64,000 bases of DNA from an uncultured Lachnospiraceae bacterium (GTDB taxonomy: Bacteria > Bacillota > Clostridia > Lachnospirales > Lachnospiraceae): positions 7,743-71,742 of the forward strand of contig UQWA01000015.1 of the NCBI GenBank assembly GCA_900544685.1, read 5' to 3'. The notes below the pieces were generated by a model. It saw nothing but the letters and a program-made list of their open reading frames with translations. It ran no database searches and was not told the DNA's origin. A program made the translations under genes and the position numbers. Positions 9,054 through 17,387 of the stretch are shown here, piece after piece. Positions within the stretch are counted from its first letter, which is position 1. Every line of letters begins with the position of its first letter.

Positions 9054-10247
9054 ATGAAAAACTTTATCTTTATTTCACCAAATTTCCCGACGAATTACTG
9101 GATGTTCTGCCGGGAACTGAAGAAGAATGGGCTGAATGTCCTTGGAATCGGTGACCAGCCTTATGATGAGCTGGATTATAATGTGAAAGAGAACCTGAAT
9201 GAGTATTATAAGGTCAGCACTCTGGAGAATTATGAGGAAGTGTACCGGGCGGTAGCATTTCTGATTTTCAAATATGGCCGCATTGACTGGCTGGAATCCA
9301 ACAATGAGTACTGGCTGGAGAGAGACGCCAGACTGCGTACAGAATTCCATATCACCAGTGGATTCCAGGAAAGTGATATCCCACGTATCAAGTTCAAATC
9401 TAAAATGAAAGATTATTATAAAAAAGCGGGAATTCCGACAGCACATTTCCACATGGTAGATACGGAAGAGAATTGTCTGGCTTTTGCAAAAGAAGTGGGA
9501 TATCCGGTAGTTGCCAAGCCAGATAATGGGGTAGGTGCATCTCATACTTTTAAGATTACGTCTGATGAAGAGATGAAGACCTTTTTTGAAGACAAATGGC
9601 CGGATACGGTATACATTATGGAGGAATATATCTGGGGCGAGGTAAATTCTTACGACGCCATCATTGATTCCAATGGGAAGCCGATGTTTGAAACCGGTAA
9701 TGTTTCCCCGGTTTCTATTATGGATATCGTGAATGAACAGCAGAGTTCTTTGTTCTATATTCTGAAAAAACTGCCTTCAGATACCCGGAAAGCAGGACGG
9801 GCTACGGTAAAAGCATTCGGTGTCAAAAGCCGTTTTGTACATTTTGAATTTTTCCGTCTCCAGAGAGATCAGGAGGGTCTGGGAAAAGCAGGTGATCTGG
9901 TGGCACTGGAAGTCAACATGCGCCCAAGCGGCGGCTTTACTCCAGATATGATTAATTTTGCACACAGCACGGATGTATACAAAATCTGGGCAGACATGAT
10001 TGCTTTTGATGAGACCACAATGCCGGCAGGAGCAAGTGCTTACTGTGCATTTGTGGGACGCCGTGACGGAAAAGATTATGTGCTGGATGATGCTGCACTC
10101 AGCGGAAAATATTCCAAACAGATCTGCATGGAAGATCGTATGCCGGACGCACTTTCCGGAGCCATGGGAAATCGTATGTACATTGCCACATTTTCCACAG
10201 AAAAACAGATGGCAGCGTTTTATAAGGATGCATTGACCTGCAGATAA
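9054..10247 (+). CDS. ATP-grasp domain protein (carboxylate ligase)
   Basis: 397 residues. A Rossmann-like pre-grasp region (NFIFISPNFPTNYWMFCREL) is followed by the ATP-grasp core: YPVVAKPDNGVGASHTFKI supplies the phosphate-loop Lys, MEEYIWGEVNSYD the adenine-side strand, and ALEVNMRPSGGFTPDMINFA the metal-binding Glu-x-Asn motif. Such enzymes activate a carboxylate as acyl phosphate and join it to an amine or thiol. It follows the two esterase genes by 42 bases with its own GTGAGGAG site. Ligase plus hydrolases suggests making and trimming an amide- or ester-linked metabolite; that is inference. Confidence 0.85.
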   Translation: MKNFIFISPNFPTNYWMFCRELKKNGLNVLGIGDQPYDELDYNVKENLNEYYKVSTLENYEEVYRAVAFLIFKYGRIDWLESNNEYWLERDARLRTEFHITSGFQESDIPRIKFKSKMKDYYKKAGIPTAHFHMVDTEENCLAFAKEVGYPVVAKPDNGVGASHTFKITSDEEMKTFFEDKWPDTVYIMEEYIWGEVNSYDAIIDSNGKPMFETGNVSPVSIMDIVNEQQSSLFYILKKLPSDTRKAGRATVKAFGVKSRFVHFEFFRLQRDQEGLGKAGDLVALEVNMRPSGGFTPDMINFAHSTDVYKIWADMIAFDETTMPAGASAYCAFVGRRDGKDYVLDDAALSGKYSKQICMEDRMPDALSGAMGNRMYIATFSTEKQMAAFYKDALTCR

Positions 10248-10260
10248 AATATGGTATAAT
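10233..10260 (+). promoter_or_regulatory. Promoter of the DUF3877 gene
   Basis: TTGACC (10233-10238), 16 bases, TATAAT (10255-10260). The -35 box lies inside the last codons of the ATP-grasp gene, and the start codon follows 43 bases after the -10. Confidence 0.75.
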
Positions 10261-10261
10261 G

Positions 10262-10277
10262 GTTAGCAAATACTAAC
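10262..10277 (+). promoter_or_regulatory. Candidate operator GTTAG-N6-CTAAC
   Basis: GTTAG (10262-10266) and CTAAC (10273-10277) are perfect inverted arms placed 1 base after the -10 box, over the expected transcription start. A protein bound here would block initiation. MarR-like repressors often use similar half-sites, but nothing in the window identifies the regulator. Confidence 0.45.
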
Positions 10278-10302
10278 ACAACTGGAAGTGAGGTTATTAT
10301 TT

Positions 10303-10902
10303 ATGCATACAGAACAGCTGGAACGTCATATTATTGACACCATCAAAGAATGGCAAATGAAGATTGGTTATAAAGAAGAAAATATGCGGCTGTATTACCC
10401 GGATGTATCCCTGATTGGGATGCTGGAGCTGCCGGATGGCACAACGGAAAAAGAACTGAAAAAGAATCTGGCTGTTTTTGCAGAGATCGTCAGTGAACGT
10501 CTTGGCCAGATCGAGATCTCCAATGTGGGAGAGCGCTACTGTCTGAATGTTCCGCCAGAAGGCTGCAAGTACATTTCAGAAAAAATACCGGATTCAGAGC
10601 TGTTAAAGAATCTTCTGGTAGTCTTGGACCGGCGGGAAAATGACATGGATCAGGTACGCAAGGTATTCCAAGACTATGCCACAGAGCATCAGGGAATCTG
10701 TGTGGAAGAAGACCATGAAAGTGAAGGACTGGGACTGGTATTCTACTACACATCCGAAGAAACAGATCCATATGTATACTGCATGGAGCAGGATGATTTC
10801 GGAATTACCTATCACCGATTCTCCAGACCAGACTATAACAAACTGGTCAGCGAAGACAATGAGATCAAGCATAATGCACAGGAATGTATTATGTGTAAGT
10901 AA
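10303..10902 (+). CDS. DUF3877-like protein of unknown function
   Basis: 199 residues, soluble, rich in acidic residues, no signal or membrane segment. The N-terminal part (ERHIIDTIKEWQMKIGYKEE, then MRLYYPDVSLIGML) matches my memory of the DUF3877 family of Clostridia; no function is known for it. The C-terminus ends in ECIMCK. GGAAGTGAGG precedes ATG 10303; a GTG at 10288 overlaps that site and is less likely. It has its own promoter, although it follows the ATP-grasp gene. Confidence 0.7.
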   Translation: MHTEQLERHIIDTIKEWQMKIGYKEENMRLYYPDVSLIGMLELPDGTTEKELKKNLAVFAEIVSERLGQIEISNVGERYCLNVPPEGCKYISEKIPDSELLKNLLVVLDRRENDMDQVRKVFQDYATEHQGICVEEDHESEGLGLVFYYTSEETDPYVYCMEQDDFGITYHRFSRPDYNKLVSEDNEIKHNAQECIMCK

Positions 10903-11040
10903 ACTTAGTCAGGTAACTATAAATGAGCAAATTTGAAAAATCACAGAAAACGATGTTACGTGTTTCATAAAGTTGATAAGGATACATTGGTACTGAGGAA
11001 AGCCCGCAGTGCTTTGGGATTCCCAAATGAATCTTCAATC

Positions 11041-11067
11041 GGATGCAGAGCCTGTGACTCTGCATCC
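11041..11067. repeat. Perfect 10-bp hairpin between convergent genes
   Basis: GGATGCAGAG (11041-11050), loop of 7, CTCTGCATCC (11058-11067). It sits between the convergent DUF3877 and MFS genes. No T-run follows on either strand, so it is not a classical terminator but may stop or stabilise both transcripts. The rest of 10903-11111 holds no gene I can support. Confidence 0.5.
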
Positions 11068-11111
11068 TGAATGTTGTACTCACAGTTTCCTTTAAAATAA
11101 AAATAGTCCTC

Positions 11112-12293
11112 CTAATATTTTTTCTTTGTATGTAAAATGAATAACATAATTAATAAAATAGCTGGAAAAATAAGACCAATTCCCATTCCGACCTGAATAT
11201 TATTACCAGCACTCTGAGTGATATGACCTACAATACCTGGTCCAATACTACCGCCCAAATCTCCAGCCATAGCAAGCAATGCAAACATTGCTGTTCCTCC
11301 CATAGGAAATTCTTTAGATGAGATGCTTATTGTTCCAGGCCACATAATTCCTACAGAAAACCCACATACAATACAACCAATCAAACCAAGTATTGGATTC
11401 AATGATAATGCAGTAAGCAAGTAACAGATTACACATAAGATTCCGGAACTTGCCATAAATTTCATTAAATCTATTTGTTCTCCATATTTCCCGAAAATTA
11501 CACGACTTATACCCATTGCGATAGCAAACATGCATGGACCAGCCAGATCACCTATTGTTTTTGATAACCCAAGTGCTGCTTCGGCATAGGCAGAAGCCCA
11601 TTGTGCCATTGCAAGTTCTGATGCACCGGAACAGATCATCAGACAAATGGCAAGCCAGAATAAAGGTTTTCTAAATAGTTCAGTTACTTTCATTCCGCTT
11701 TCTTCATCTACCAGATATTCAATGGGACAGGTCGCAAAATTATAGATATTTACAATTGGAATAAGTGCCCATAATACAGCAAGCCATTTCCAATTTTCGA
11801 TTCCCAATATTAGGAAAAATATGGTTGAGATCAATATGGTTCCTACAGCTCCCCAGCAATAAAAAGAATGAAGAAGGCTCATGGTTGCTTCTTTGTTATC
11901 AAATGGGCATGCTTCTATAATAGGACTGCAAAGCACTTCAATCAATCCGCTCCCCATTGCATATAAAATAACGCTGCACAGGATTCCGGCAAAAGGATTC
12001 GGGAGAATCTCCGGCAAAAATGCCAGTCCGATTAATCCAGCAGCAGAACACACTTCAGAAGCTACAACACAGACACGGTATCCGATTTTGTCAACAAATT
12101 TAGCACAGAACAGATCGATCAGAAGCTGGGTAAAAAAGAAACAGGTAGATATCCACGCAATATTTCCCAGCGAAATCTGATAATCATGATGAAATTTTAA
12201 AAATAACAGGGGTGCAAAATTAGCTGCAATAGCCTGAGTGATAAACCCAAGATAACATGCAATTTTTGTTTTTTGATAGTTTGGCGTTGTCAT
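11112..12293 (-). CDS. Major facilitator superfamily transporter
   Basis: 393 residues with about 12 hydrophobic segments. The loop between helices 2 and 3 reads DLFCAKFVDKIGYR, a variant of the MFS A-motif, and the second half repeats it as SRVIFGKYGEQID. The overall look (glycine-rich ends such as GDLGGSIGPGIVGHI) is that of sugar/FucP-like or general MFS permeases. Ribosome-binding site GGAAAGGA. It is divergent from the AraC-type regulator at 12474 across 180 bases, so that protein probably controls it. Codon use is more A+T-rich than in the preceding genes, as is the regulator, which hints that this pair was acquired together. Confidence 0.88.
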   Translation of the reverse strand: MTTPNYQKTKIACYLGFITQAIAANFAPLLFLKFHHDYQISLGNIAWISTCFFFTQLLIDLFCAKFVDKIGYRVCVVASEVCSAAGLIGLAFLPEILPNPFAGILCSVILYAMGSGLIEVLCSPIIEACPFDNKEATMSLLHSFYCWGAVGTILISTIFFLILGIENWKWLAVLWALIPIVNIYNFATCPIEYLVDEESGMKVTELFRKPLFWLAICLMICSGASELAMAQWASAYAEAALGLSKTIGDLAGPCMFAIAMGISRVIFGKYGEQIDLMKFMASSGILCVICYLLTALSLNPILGLIGCIVCGFSVGIMWPGTISISSKEFPMGGTAMFALLAMAGDLGGSIGPGIVGHITQSAGNNIQVGMGIGLIFPAILLIMLFILHTKKKY

Positions 12294-12414
12294 GATGATT
12301 CAAAAGTCCTTTCCTGGGATTTGTAACAGGTCGTTATTACATTTTTGTCATCATACAAAAAGATGGTGATCTGTAACTTTTATTGAATTATAAAGTATAA
12401 ACAATGTATTTTCA

Positions 12415-12444
12415 TTGCTTTATATCTGATTTTTATTGTATAAT
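12415..12444 (+). promoter_or_regulatory. Promoter of the AraC-type regulator
   Basis: TTGCTT (12415-12420), 18 bases, TATAAT (12439-12444), 29 bases before the start codon with an AAAGGAG site between. The remaining divergent region to 12294 is A+T-rich and probably holds the MFS promoter and activator site, which I cannot place. Confidence 0.6.
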
Positions 12445-12473
12445 ATCGTAAATTACATACAAAGGAGTCAAGA

Positions 12474-13367
12474 ATGGAAACAATAGAGCAAGCCTATAAC
12501 AAGATCCTGACAGATGAAAATCTGATGGAATCGATTACTCACGGCACAAACAGATATCCATTTGATTTTTTCTATGATGATCTGGCATTATTTGATTTTA
12601 ATTGTATTGAATGGCACTGGCACACAGAATTGGAGTTTGTATATGTTGAATCTGGAACTGTAACTTTTTGGAGTGGAGAGAAACATTTTGTCCTTTCAGA
12701 AGGAAATGGAGTGTTCATTAACTCGAAAATTTTGCATCGATTTCATTCTCCTGATGGGGCAATTATTCCCAATTTTTTATGCATGCCTTGTTTCATTTCT
12801 CCTGAAGACAGTCTGATTTATTCAAAATATATCCAACCGGTTATTTCGTCTTCACTCACTTTTCAAGTTTTTTATAAAGAAATTGTCTGGCAGGCAGAGA
12901 TATTGGAAATTATAAAAAAAATTATTTCTGTTCAAGATGAGAAGAATGTTCGTGAACTGGCAACATCGGCTCTGATGCAAGAAATATGGCTGAATTTATG
13001 CAAACATGTAAATATCAAAAATGAGGATAATTATTCATACGCGTCGGCTTCTTCGCAGGCAAGATTACAATTGATGATGCAGTATATTCAACAAAATTAT
13101 CGTAGTAATATTTCATTAGATAATATTGCAGATTATGCAATGTTGAGCAAAAGTACAGTCCTGAATTATTTTCGGAAATATTTACATACGACGCCGATAA
13201 ATTATTTGATAAACTATCGACTAAATGAGGCAGCAGTACTGCTCAGGAAAACAGAAAAGAAAATTATTACAGTTTCAAATGAAACCGGATTTAATAATGT
13301 TGATTATTTTTGCAAATTATTCAAAAAGCACTATCATCTTACACCGACTGAATATCGAAAAAAATAA
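12474..13367 (+). CDS. AraC-family transcriptional regulator with cupin sensor
   Basis: 297 residues. The N-terminal cupin-like sensor shows WHWHTELEFVYVESG and a second barrel segment LSEGNGVFINSKILHRF. The C-terminal double helix-turn-helix (about 190-297) has DNIADYAMLSKSTVLNYFRK, where the second helix contacts DNA, and the family signature FNNVDYFCKLFKKHYHLTP. It most likely activates the divergent MFS gene when a sugar or glycoside binds the cupin. The regulator is A+T-rich like its partner. Confidence 0.9.
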   Translation: METIEQAYNKILTDENLMESITHGTNRYPFDFFYDDLALFDFNCIEWHWHTELEFVYVESGTVTFWSGEKHFVLSEGNGVFINSKILHRFHSPDGAIIPNFLCMPCFISPEDSLIYSKYIQPVISSSLTFQVFYKEIVWQAEILEIIKKIISVQDEKNVRELATSALMQEIWLNLCKHVNIKNEDNYSYASASSQARLQLMMQYIQQNYRSNISLDNIADYAMLSKSTVLNYFRKYLHTTPINYLINYRLNEAAVLLRKTEKKIITVSNETGFNNVDYFCKLFKKHYHLTPTEYRKK

Positions 13368-13472
13368 AGATTATATTGTGAACGCAATTCATCACTTCGG
13401 CATATCTTATGTACCGTACACAATATGTCTGACAGGACTGACTCATGCAGACTTTCTACTGGGTAAGGAATA

Positions 13473-13950
13473 TTAATTTTTAAAAACCACTTCAAATATT
13501 ACTTTCGTGGCACCTGCAGCTCTGGCTGCGATGGTGCCATGATGTATTTCTACGATATTTTTGGCAATGGACAGTCCCAGTCCATAGCTGCCGTCAGACT
13601 TCCGGGACTTGTCAGCCCGGTAGAATCGGTCGAAGATAGCAGAAAAATCGCAGTTCTCTGCATCCGGGAAATCGTTCGTGATGGCCAGACGAATCTTGCT
13701 GTTTACAGTATGCAATTCCACATGGACTGTACCCGATTCTTCACAATACTTGGCAGCATTATCGATCAGAATCGAGATCAGTTCCCGGATAGAGGATTCA
13801 TTTCCCTTTAATGTGATGTCATCGGTGATGTCGTAAGTTAGCTGTTTCTTCTGGCGGGTCAGTACCTGTTCGAAAGGCAGCATCACATCATACAGTGCAT
13901 CAGAGAGGCTAAAAGGTTCAAAATCAATCTTCTGCAATTAACAGTCGCAT
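13473..13950 (-). pseudogene. Collapsed response regulator/histidine kinase operon
   Basis: Reading the minus strand, AAAAGGAG precedes ATG at 13950, which opens MRLLIAED, the usual first residues of a response regulator, and then stops. Out of frame with it, sequence from about 13937 encodes the C-terminal part of a histidine kinase: an N-box LIDNAAKYCEESG, FDRFYRADKSRK and a G2 box GSYGLGLSIAKNI. The receiver remainder, the DNA-binding domain and the kinase sensor and H-box are gone. GCAGAAGAT lies at the join and would fit both genes, so a deletion between short matching stretches is likely. No functional kinase can be made. Confidence 0.8.
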
Positions 13951-13964
13951 AAAAATCTCCTTTT

Positions 13965-13988
13965 CGTATCTGTTTCGTAACTGTTCAG
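13965..13988 (-). repeat. Dispersed CTGAACAG/CAGATACG element, copy B
   Basis: On the minus strand CTGAACAGTTACGAAACAGATACG ends 15 bases before the ATG of the response-regulator remnant and abuts its AAAAGGAG site. The spacing and orientation match the other five copies. A further palindrome, AAATGC-TGC-GCATTT, lies just beyond (about 14001-14015). Confidence 0.6.
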
Positions 13989-14196
13989 AGCCAACCTCCA
14001 AAATGCTGCGCATTTCGTCGGTGTGGCGTATCTGCCAAATAAAATTTATCGGCTACAGTATAACATGGAATAAAAGTGGGAATAAAGCAAAAAGGGAACT
14101 TTCACAAAATCTTCAGATTTGATTTAGGCTGTTTTTAGGGTGGCATGGTAGCATAACAGGGTATCAGTTTGAACGGAAACAATATGAGGAGTGGGA

Positions 14197-14460
14197 ATGA
14201 AGAAGATTACAGCAATTATCTTAGCGGTGGTGATCTGGTGCACGATTAATATGGAAGACCGTGCAGAGACAGACGGATGGTACCGGGAAGACGGCACCTA
14301 CATGGAATGGAGTACCAATGACCATGGAGCTGTGCTGATCGGGTATGATGAAGATACGGTAACAGTAGCAGATCCTATCTACAGCCGCATCACTGTCAGC
14401 AGGGATCAGTTTGAAAAGATCTTTGCCGAGCGTGGAGGTCAGTGTGTGATCTTACAATAA
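14197..14460 (+). pseudogene. C39-family peptidase with internal deletion
   Basis: 87 residues. The first ten or so (MKKITAIILA) look like the start of a signal peptide. They run straight into the back half of a C39_2-type cysteine peptidase: VVIWCTINMEDR, GWYREDGTYMEW, the catalytic-His segment NDHGAVLIGYDE and the Asp-bearing VADPI. The catalytic Cys, normally in the first half, is missing, so the product cannot be an active peptidase. The frame is kept, which points to an in-frame internal deletion. GAGGA precedes ATG 14197. It lies next to the collapsed regulator/kinase pair. Confidence 0.7.
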
Positions 14461-14466
14461 CTCAGA

Positions 14467-14511
14467 CAAAACCGGGAAAGTGTTCGAAAATCGGACATCC
14501 TTCCGGTTTTG
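14467..14511 (+). terminator. Hairpin after the C39 remnant
   Basis: CAAAACCGG (14467-14475) pairs with CCGGTTTTG (14503-14511). The inner bases can extend the stem. No long T-run follows apart from the TTTT inside the stem, so it may be a moderate terminator. Confidence 0.5.
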
Positions 14512-14575
14512 TGCATTGTGAAAAGAAAAAATAGCAGGTAAGATATAGACATAAATCGGGAATAGTAGAAATGAA

Positions 14576-14627
14576 GTAACTGTTCAGAACCCACTGTCCC
14601 GCGAAGTGAAGGTACTGAACAGATACG
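14576..14627 (+). repeat. Dispersed GTAACTGTTCAG...CTGAACAGATACG element, copy C (full length)
   Basis: The most complete copy: GTAACTGTTCAG at 14576-14587, a centre containing CCCACTGT and GTGAAGGTA, then CTGAACAGATACG ending at 14627. The outer arms form an imperfect inverted repeat. It ends 26 bases before the oleate hydratase start. Confidence 0.8.
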
Positions 14628-14652
14628 ATTCACAGGAAAGGTGGACAATATT

Positions 14653-16605
14653 ATGGCAAAGAAAAAATATTCTGCATTAGGCGTAGCAGTAGCAGCGGCA
14701 GCAGGTGCAGCCGTTCTTGCATCGAAGAATCGTAAGGAAAAAGAAACTGTAAAGTCCCATGTGGATCCGAATTACCGCAATACAGAACGTGGTAAACAGG
14801 AGAAAAACAGCAAGGGTATTTATTATACAAACGGAAATTATGAGGCATTTGCCCGTCCGGAGAAGCCAGAAGGCGTGGATGATAAGCATGCCTATCTGGT
14901 AGGAAGTGGTCTGGCTTCTCTGGCAGCAGCCTGCTTCTTAGTAAGAGATGCACAGATGCCGGGTGACCATATTCATATTCTGGAAGCAATGGATATTGCA
15001 GGCGGTGCCTGCGACGGTATTTTTGATCCGACCAGAGGCTATATCATGAGAGGTGGCCGAGAGATGGAAAACCATTTTGAATGTCTGTGGGATCTGTTCC
15101 ACAGTATTCCATCTCTGGAAAAACCAGGTGCATCCGTACTGGATGAATATTACTGGCTGAATAAGCATGATCCGAACTACTCTCTGTGCCGTGCAACTGT
15201 AAAACAGGGACAGGATGCACATACCGATGGCAAATTTAACTTAAGCCAGAAGGGCTGCATGGAAATCATGAAGTTATTCTTCACCAAAGATGAAGACCTG
15301 TACGACAAGACCATTGAAGATGTATTTGATGAAGAAGTGCTGAATTCCACATTCTGGTTATACTGGCGTACCATGTTTGCTTTCGAGAACTGGCACAGTG
15401 CTCTGGAGATGAAGCTATATATCCAGCGATTCATCCATCATATCGGTGGACTTCCGGATTTCAGTGCACTGAAGTTTACAAAATACAACCAGTATGAATC
15501 CTTGATTCTTCCGATGAAGAATTATCTGGAAGATGCCGGTGTGGAATTCCGTTTCAATACGGAAGTAACGAATGTGCTGTTTGATATCAGGAATGACAAG
15601 AAAGTAGCAACTGAGATTGAGTGCAAGGTAAAAGGTCAGAAAGAAAGAATCATGCTGACAGAAAACGATCTGGTATTTGTCACCAATGGAAGCTGTACCG
15701 AAGGTACCATTTACGGTGATCAGAATCATGCACCAAACGGGGATGCAGAAGTCCGTACCAGTGGATGCTGGAGCCTGTGGAAAAACATTGCAAAGCAGGA
15801 TCCGTCTTTTGGACATCCTGAAAAATTCTGTTCTGATATTCAGAAAACAAACTGGGAATCTGCAACGATTACCACACTGGATGACAAGATCATTCCTTAT
15901 ATCACCAATATCTGCAAACGTGATCCGAAGAGTGGCAAGGTAGTGACCGGCGGTATTGTAAGCTGTCAGGATTCTAAGTGGCTGCTGAGCTGGACCATTA
16001 ACCGTCAGGGGCAGTTCAAAGATCAGGACAAAGATAAGGTTTGTGTATGGGTATATAGTTTGTTTACCGATGTACTAGGTGATTATATCAAGAAACCAAT
16101 GAAAGACTGTACCGGCAAGGAAATCACAGAAGAATGGCTGTATCATCTGGGCGTTCCGACAGACCAGATTGAAGAACTGGCAGAGCACAGTGCAGTTTGT
16201 GTACCAACCATGATGCCATATATTACTGCATTTTTCATGCCAAGAGCAAAAGGTGACAGACCTGACGTTATTCCGGATGGATGTGTGAATTTTGCATTCC
16301 TGGGACAGTTCGCTGAGACACCGAGAGATACCATCTTCACCACAGAATATTCTGTACGCACCGCTATGGAAGCCGTATATGGACTGCTGGGTGTAGACCG
16401 GGGCGTGCCGGAAGTATGGGGCAGCGTATATGATGTCAGAGAACTCTTAGATGCCAGTGTAAAACTGATGGATGGAGTATCACCACTTGAAATCCCATTG
16501 CCTGGTCCATTGAATTTGCTGAAAAAACCATTGCTGAAAGCAGTGAAAGGAACAGTAATAGAAAAAGTTTTAAGAGATCACAATGTAATGAAAGATTATA
16601 TGTAA
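14653..16605 (+). CDS. ohyA: Oleate hydratase (FAD-dependent)
   Basis: 650 residues, the usual range for the family. Oleate hydratase adds water to the cis-9 double bond of oleate, giving 10-hydroxystearate, and so detoxifies unsaturated fatty acids. The FAD loop AYLVGSGLASLAAACFLVRD lies near residue 85. Family segments such as AGGACDG, RGGREMENHFECLWDLF and GQFAETPRDTIFTTEYSVR follow. The N-terminus carries an alanine-rich hydrophobic stretch (VAVAAAAGAAVLASK) before the core, which may anchor the enzyme at the membrane. I prefer ATG 14653 to GTG 14641 because GGAAAGG sits just upstream. Copy C of the dispersed repeat lies in the leader. Confidence 0.93.
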   Translation: MAKKKYSALGVAVAAAAGAAVLASKNRKEKETVKSHVDPNYRNTERGKQEKNSKGIYYTNGNYEAFARPEKPEGVDDKHAYLVGSGLASLAAACFLVRDAQMPGDHIHILEAMDIAGGACDGIFDPTRGYIMRGGREMENHFECLWDLFHSIPSLEKPGASVLDEYYWLNKHDPNYSLCRATVKQGQDAHTDGKFNLSQKGCMEIMKLFFTKDEDLYDKTIEDVFDEEVLNSTFWLYWRTMFAFENWHSALEMKLYIQRFIHHIGGLPDFSALKFTKYNQYESLILPMKNYLEDAGVEFRFNTEVTNVLFDIRNDKKVATEIECKVKGQKERIMLTENDLVFVTNGSCTEGTIYGDQNHAPNGDAEVRTSGCWSLWKNIAKQDPSFGHPEKFCSDIQKTNWESATITTLDDKIIPYITNICKRDPKSGKVVTGGIVSCQDSKWLLSWTINRQGQFKDQDKDKVCVWVYSLFTDVLGDYIKKPMKDCTGKEITEEWLYHLGVPTDQIEELAEHSAVCVPTMMPYITAFFMPRAKGDRPDVIPDGCVNFAFLGQFAETPRDTIFTTEYSVRTAMEAVYGLLGVDRGVPEVWGSVYDVRELLDASVKLMDGVSPLEIPLPGPLNLLKKPLLKAVKGTVIEKVLRDHNVMKDYM

Positions 16606-16612
16606 TAATTTT

Positions 16613-16638
16613 GAGGGGGAGCAGTTATGCTCCCCCTC
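16613..16638. terminator. Strong hairpin between convergent ohyA and cytidylate-kinase-like gene
   Basis: GAGGGGGAGCA (16613-16623), loop GTTA, TGCTCCCCCTC (16628-16638): a perfect 11-bp G+C-rich stem. No T-run follows on either strand. Its place between two convergent genes makes a bidirectional stop likely. Confidence 0.6.
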
Positions 16639-16674
16639 GATATATCTAGGTTTAAAAATTCTGTTTCCCTACTA

Positions 16675-17265
16675 TTAATACAGCTGAGAAATAATATCCA
16701 CGCATTTATCAATTCCCAGTGTGCCGCTGTCCAAACATACATCGTAATGTGCTGCATCACCCCATTTACGGTCGGTGTAGAACTGATAATAAGCCGATCT
16801 TCGTTTGTCTTTGTCTTTCAGACGTTTTTCTGAAGGAACGTCGGTTTCCCCGTATACTTTTACGATACGTTCTGCGCGTTTTTCAAAGTTTGCATGAATG
16901 AAGACCTTCAGACTGTCGGCATATTCTTCTTTTTCCAGAATTGCATCGGCACAGCGGCCTACGATGACACAGCTTTCTTTTTGTGCAATCTCCCGGATAA
17001 TATTAGTCTGAATGATCCACAGCCTGTCCTGATTACTCATGCCATTAGCATAACGGGCAACAAAGGCATTGGCAAGCCAGCCTCCAGGCACCGCATATTC
17101 ACTGCCTTCTTTAATATAATCATGGCAGAATCCGCTTTGCTCTGCCATCTTAATAATCAGTTCCTGATCATAGCATTTAATGCCAAGTTTATCTGCTACA
17201 TTTCTTCCGATGGTTCTTCCGCCACTTCCAAACTGACGACTGATCGTGATAATTCTGTTTGCCAT
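16675..17265 (-). CDS. Cytidylate kinase-like family protein
   Basis: 196 residues. The N-terminus RIITISRQFGSGGRTIGRNV has a variant P-loop (GSGGRTIG), as in the Cytidylate_kin2 family. Further along are SCVIVGRCADAIL and a lid region RVKDKDKRRSAYYQFYTDRKWG-like with many Arg/Lys. These proteins are common in Lachnospiraceae and often annotated as cytidylate kinase-like; the true substrate is unproven. GGGAGGG lies 6 bases before ATG 17265, so the upstream in-frame ATG at 17280 is rejected. Confidence 0.85.
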   Translation of the reverse strand: MANRIITISRQFGSGGRTIGRNVADKLGIKCYDQELIIKMAEQSGFCHDYIKEGSEYAVPGGWLANAFVARYANGMSNQDRLWIIQTNIIREIAQKESCVIVGRCADAILEKEEYADSLKVFIHANFEKRAERIVKVYGETDVPSEKRLKDKDKRRSAYYQFYTDRKWGDAAHYDVCLDSGTLGIDKCVDIISQLY

Positions 17266-17387
17266 ATACATCCCTCCCACACTGCGGTTTATCTTACAGA
17301 TCTTCTTCAGAAGAGTACACTGTGAGGATCTGTGTAATAATTATAACACATTTCATACGATTATTCATATTTGATTTTTGCATTTGT

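Noticed and set aside
10970..11105. Minus-strand open frame beyond the MFS stop that reads like protein (EYNIQDAESQALHPIEDSFG)
   Set aside because: It has no start codon, runs through a perfect hairpin (11041-11067), and continues in frame after a stop. It may be a gene remnant but I cannot support it.
13376..13476. Short frame after the AraC regulator (VNAIHHFGISYVPYTICL)
   Set aside because: No start or ribosome-binding site of its own and no family; most likely spacer sequence.
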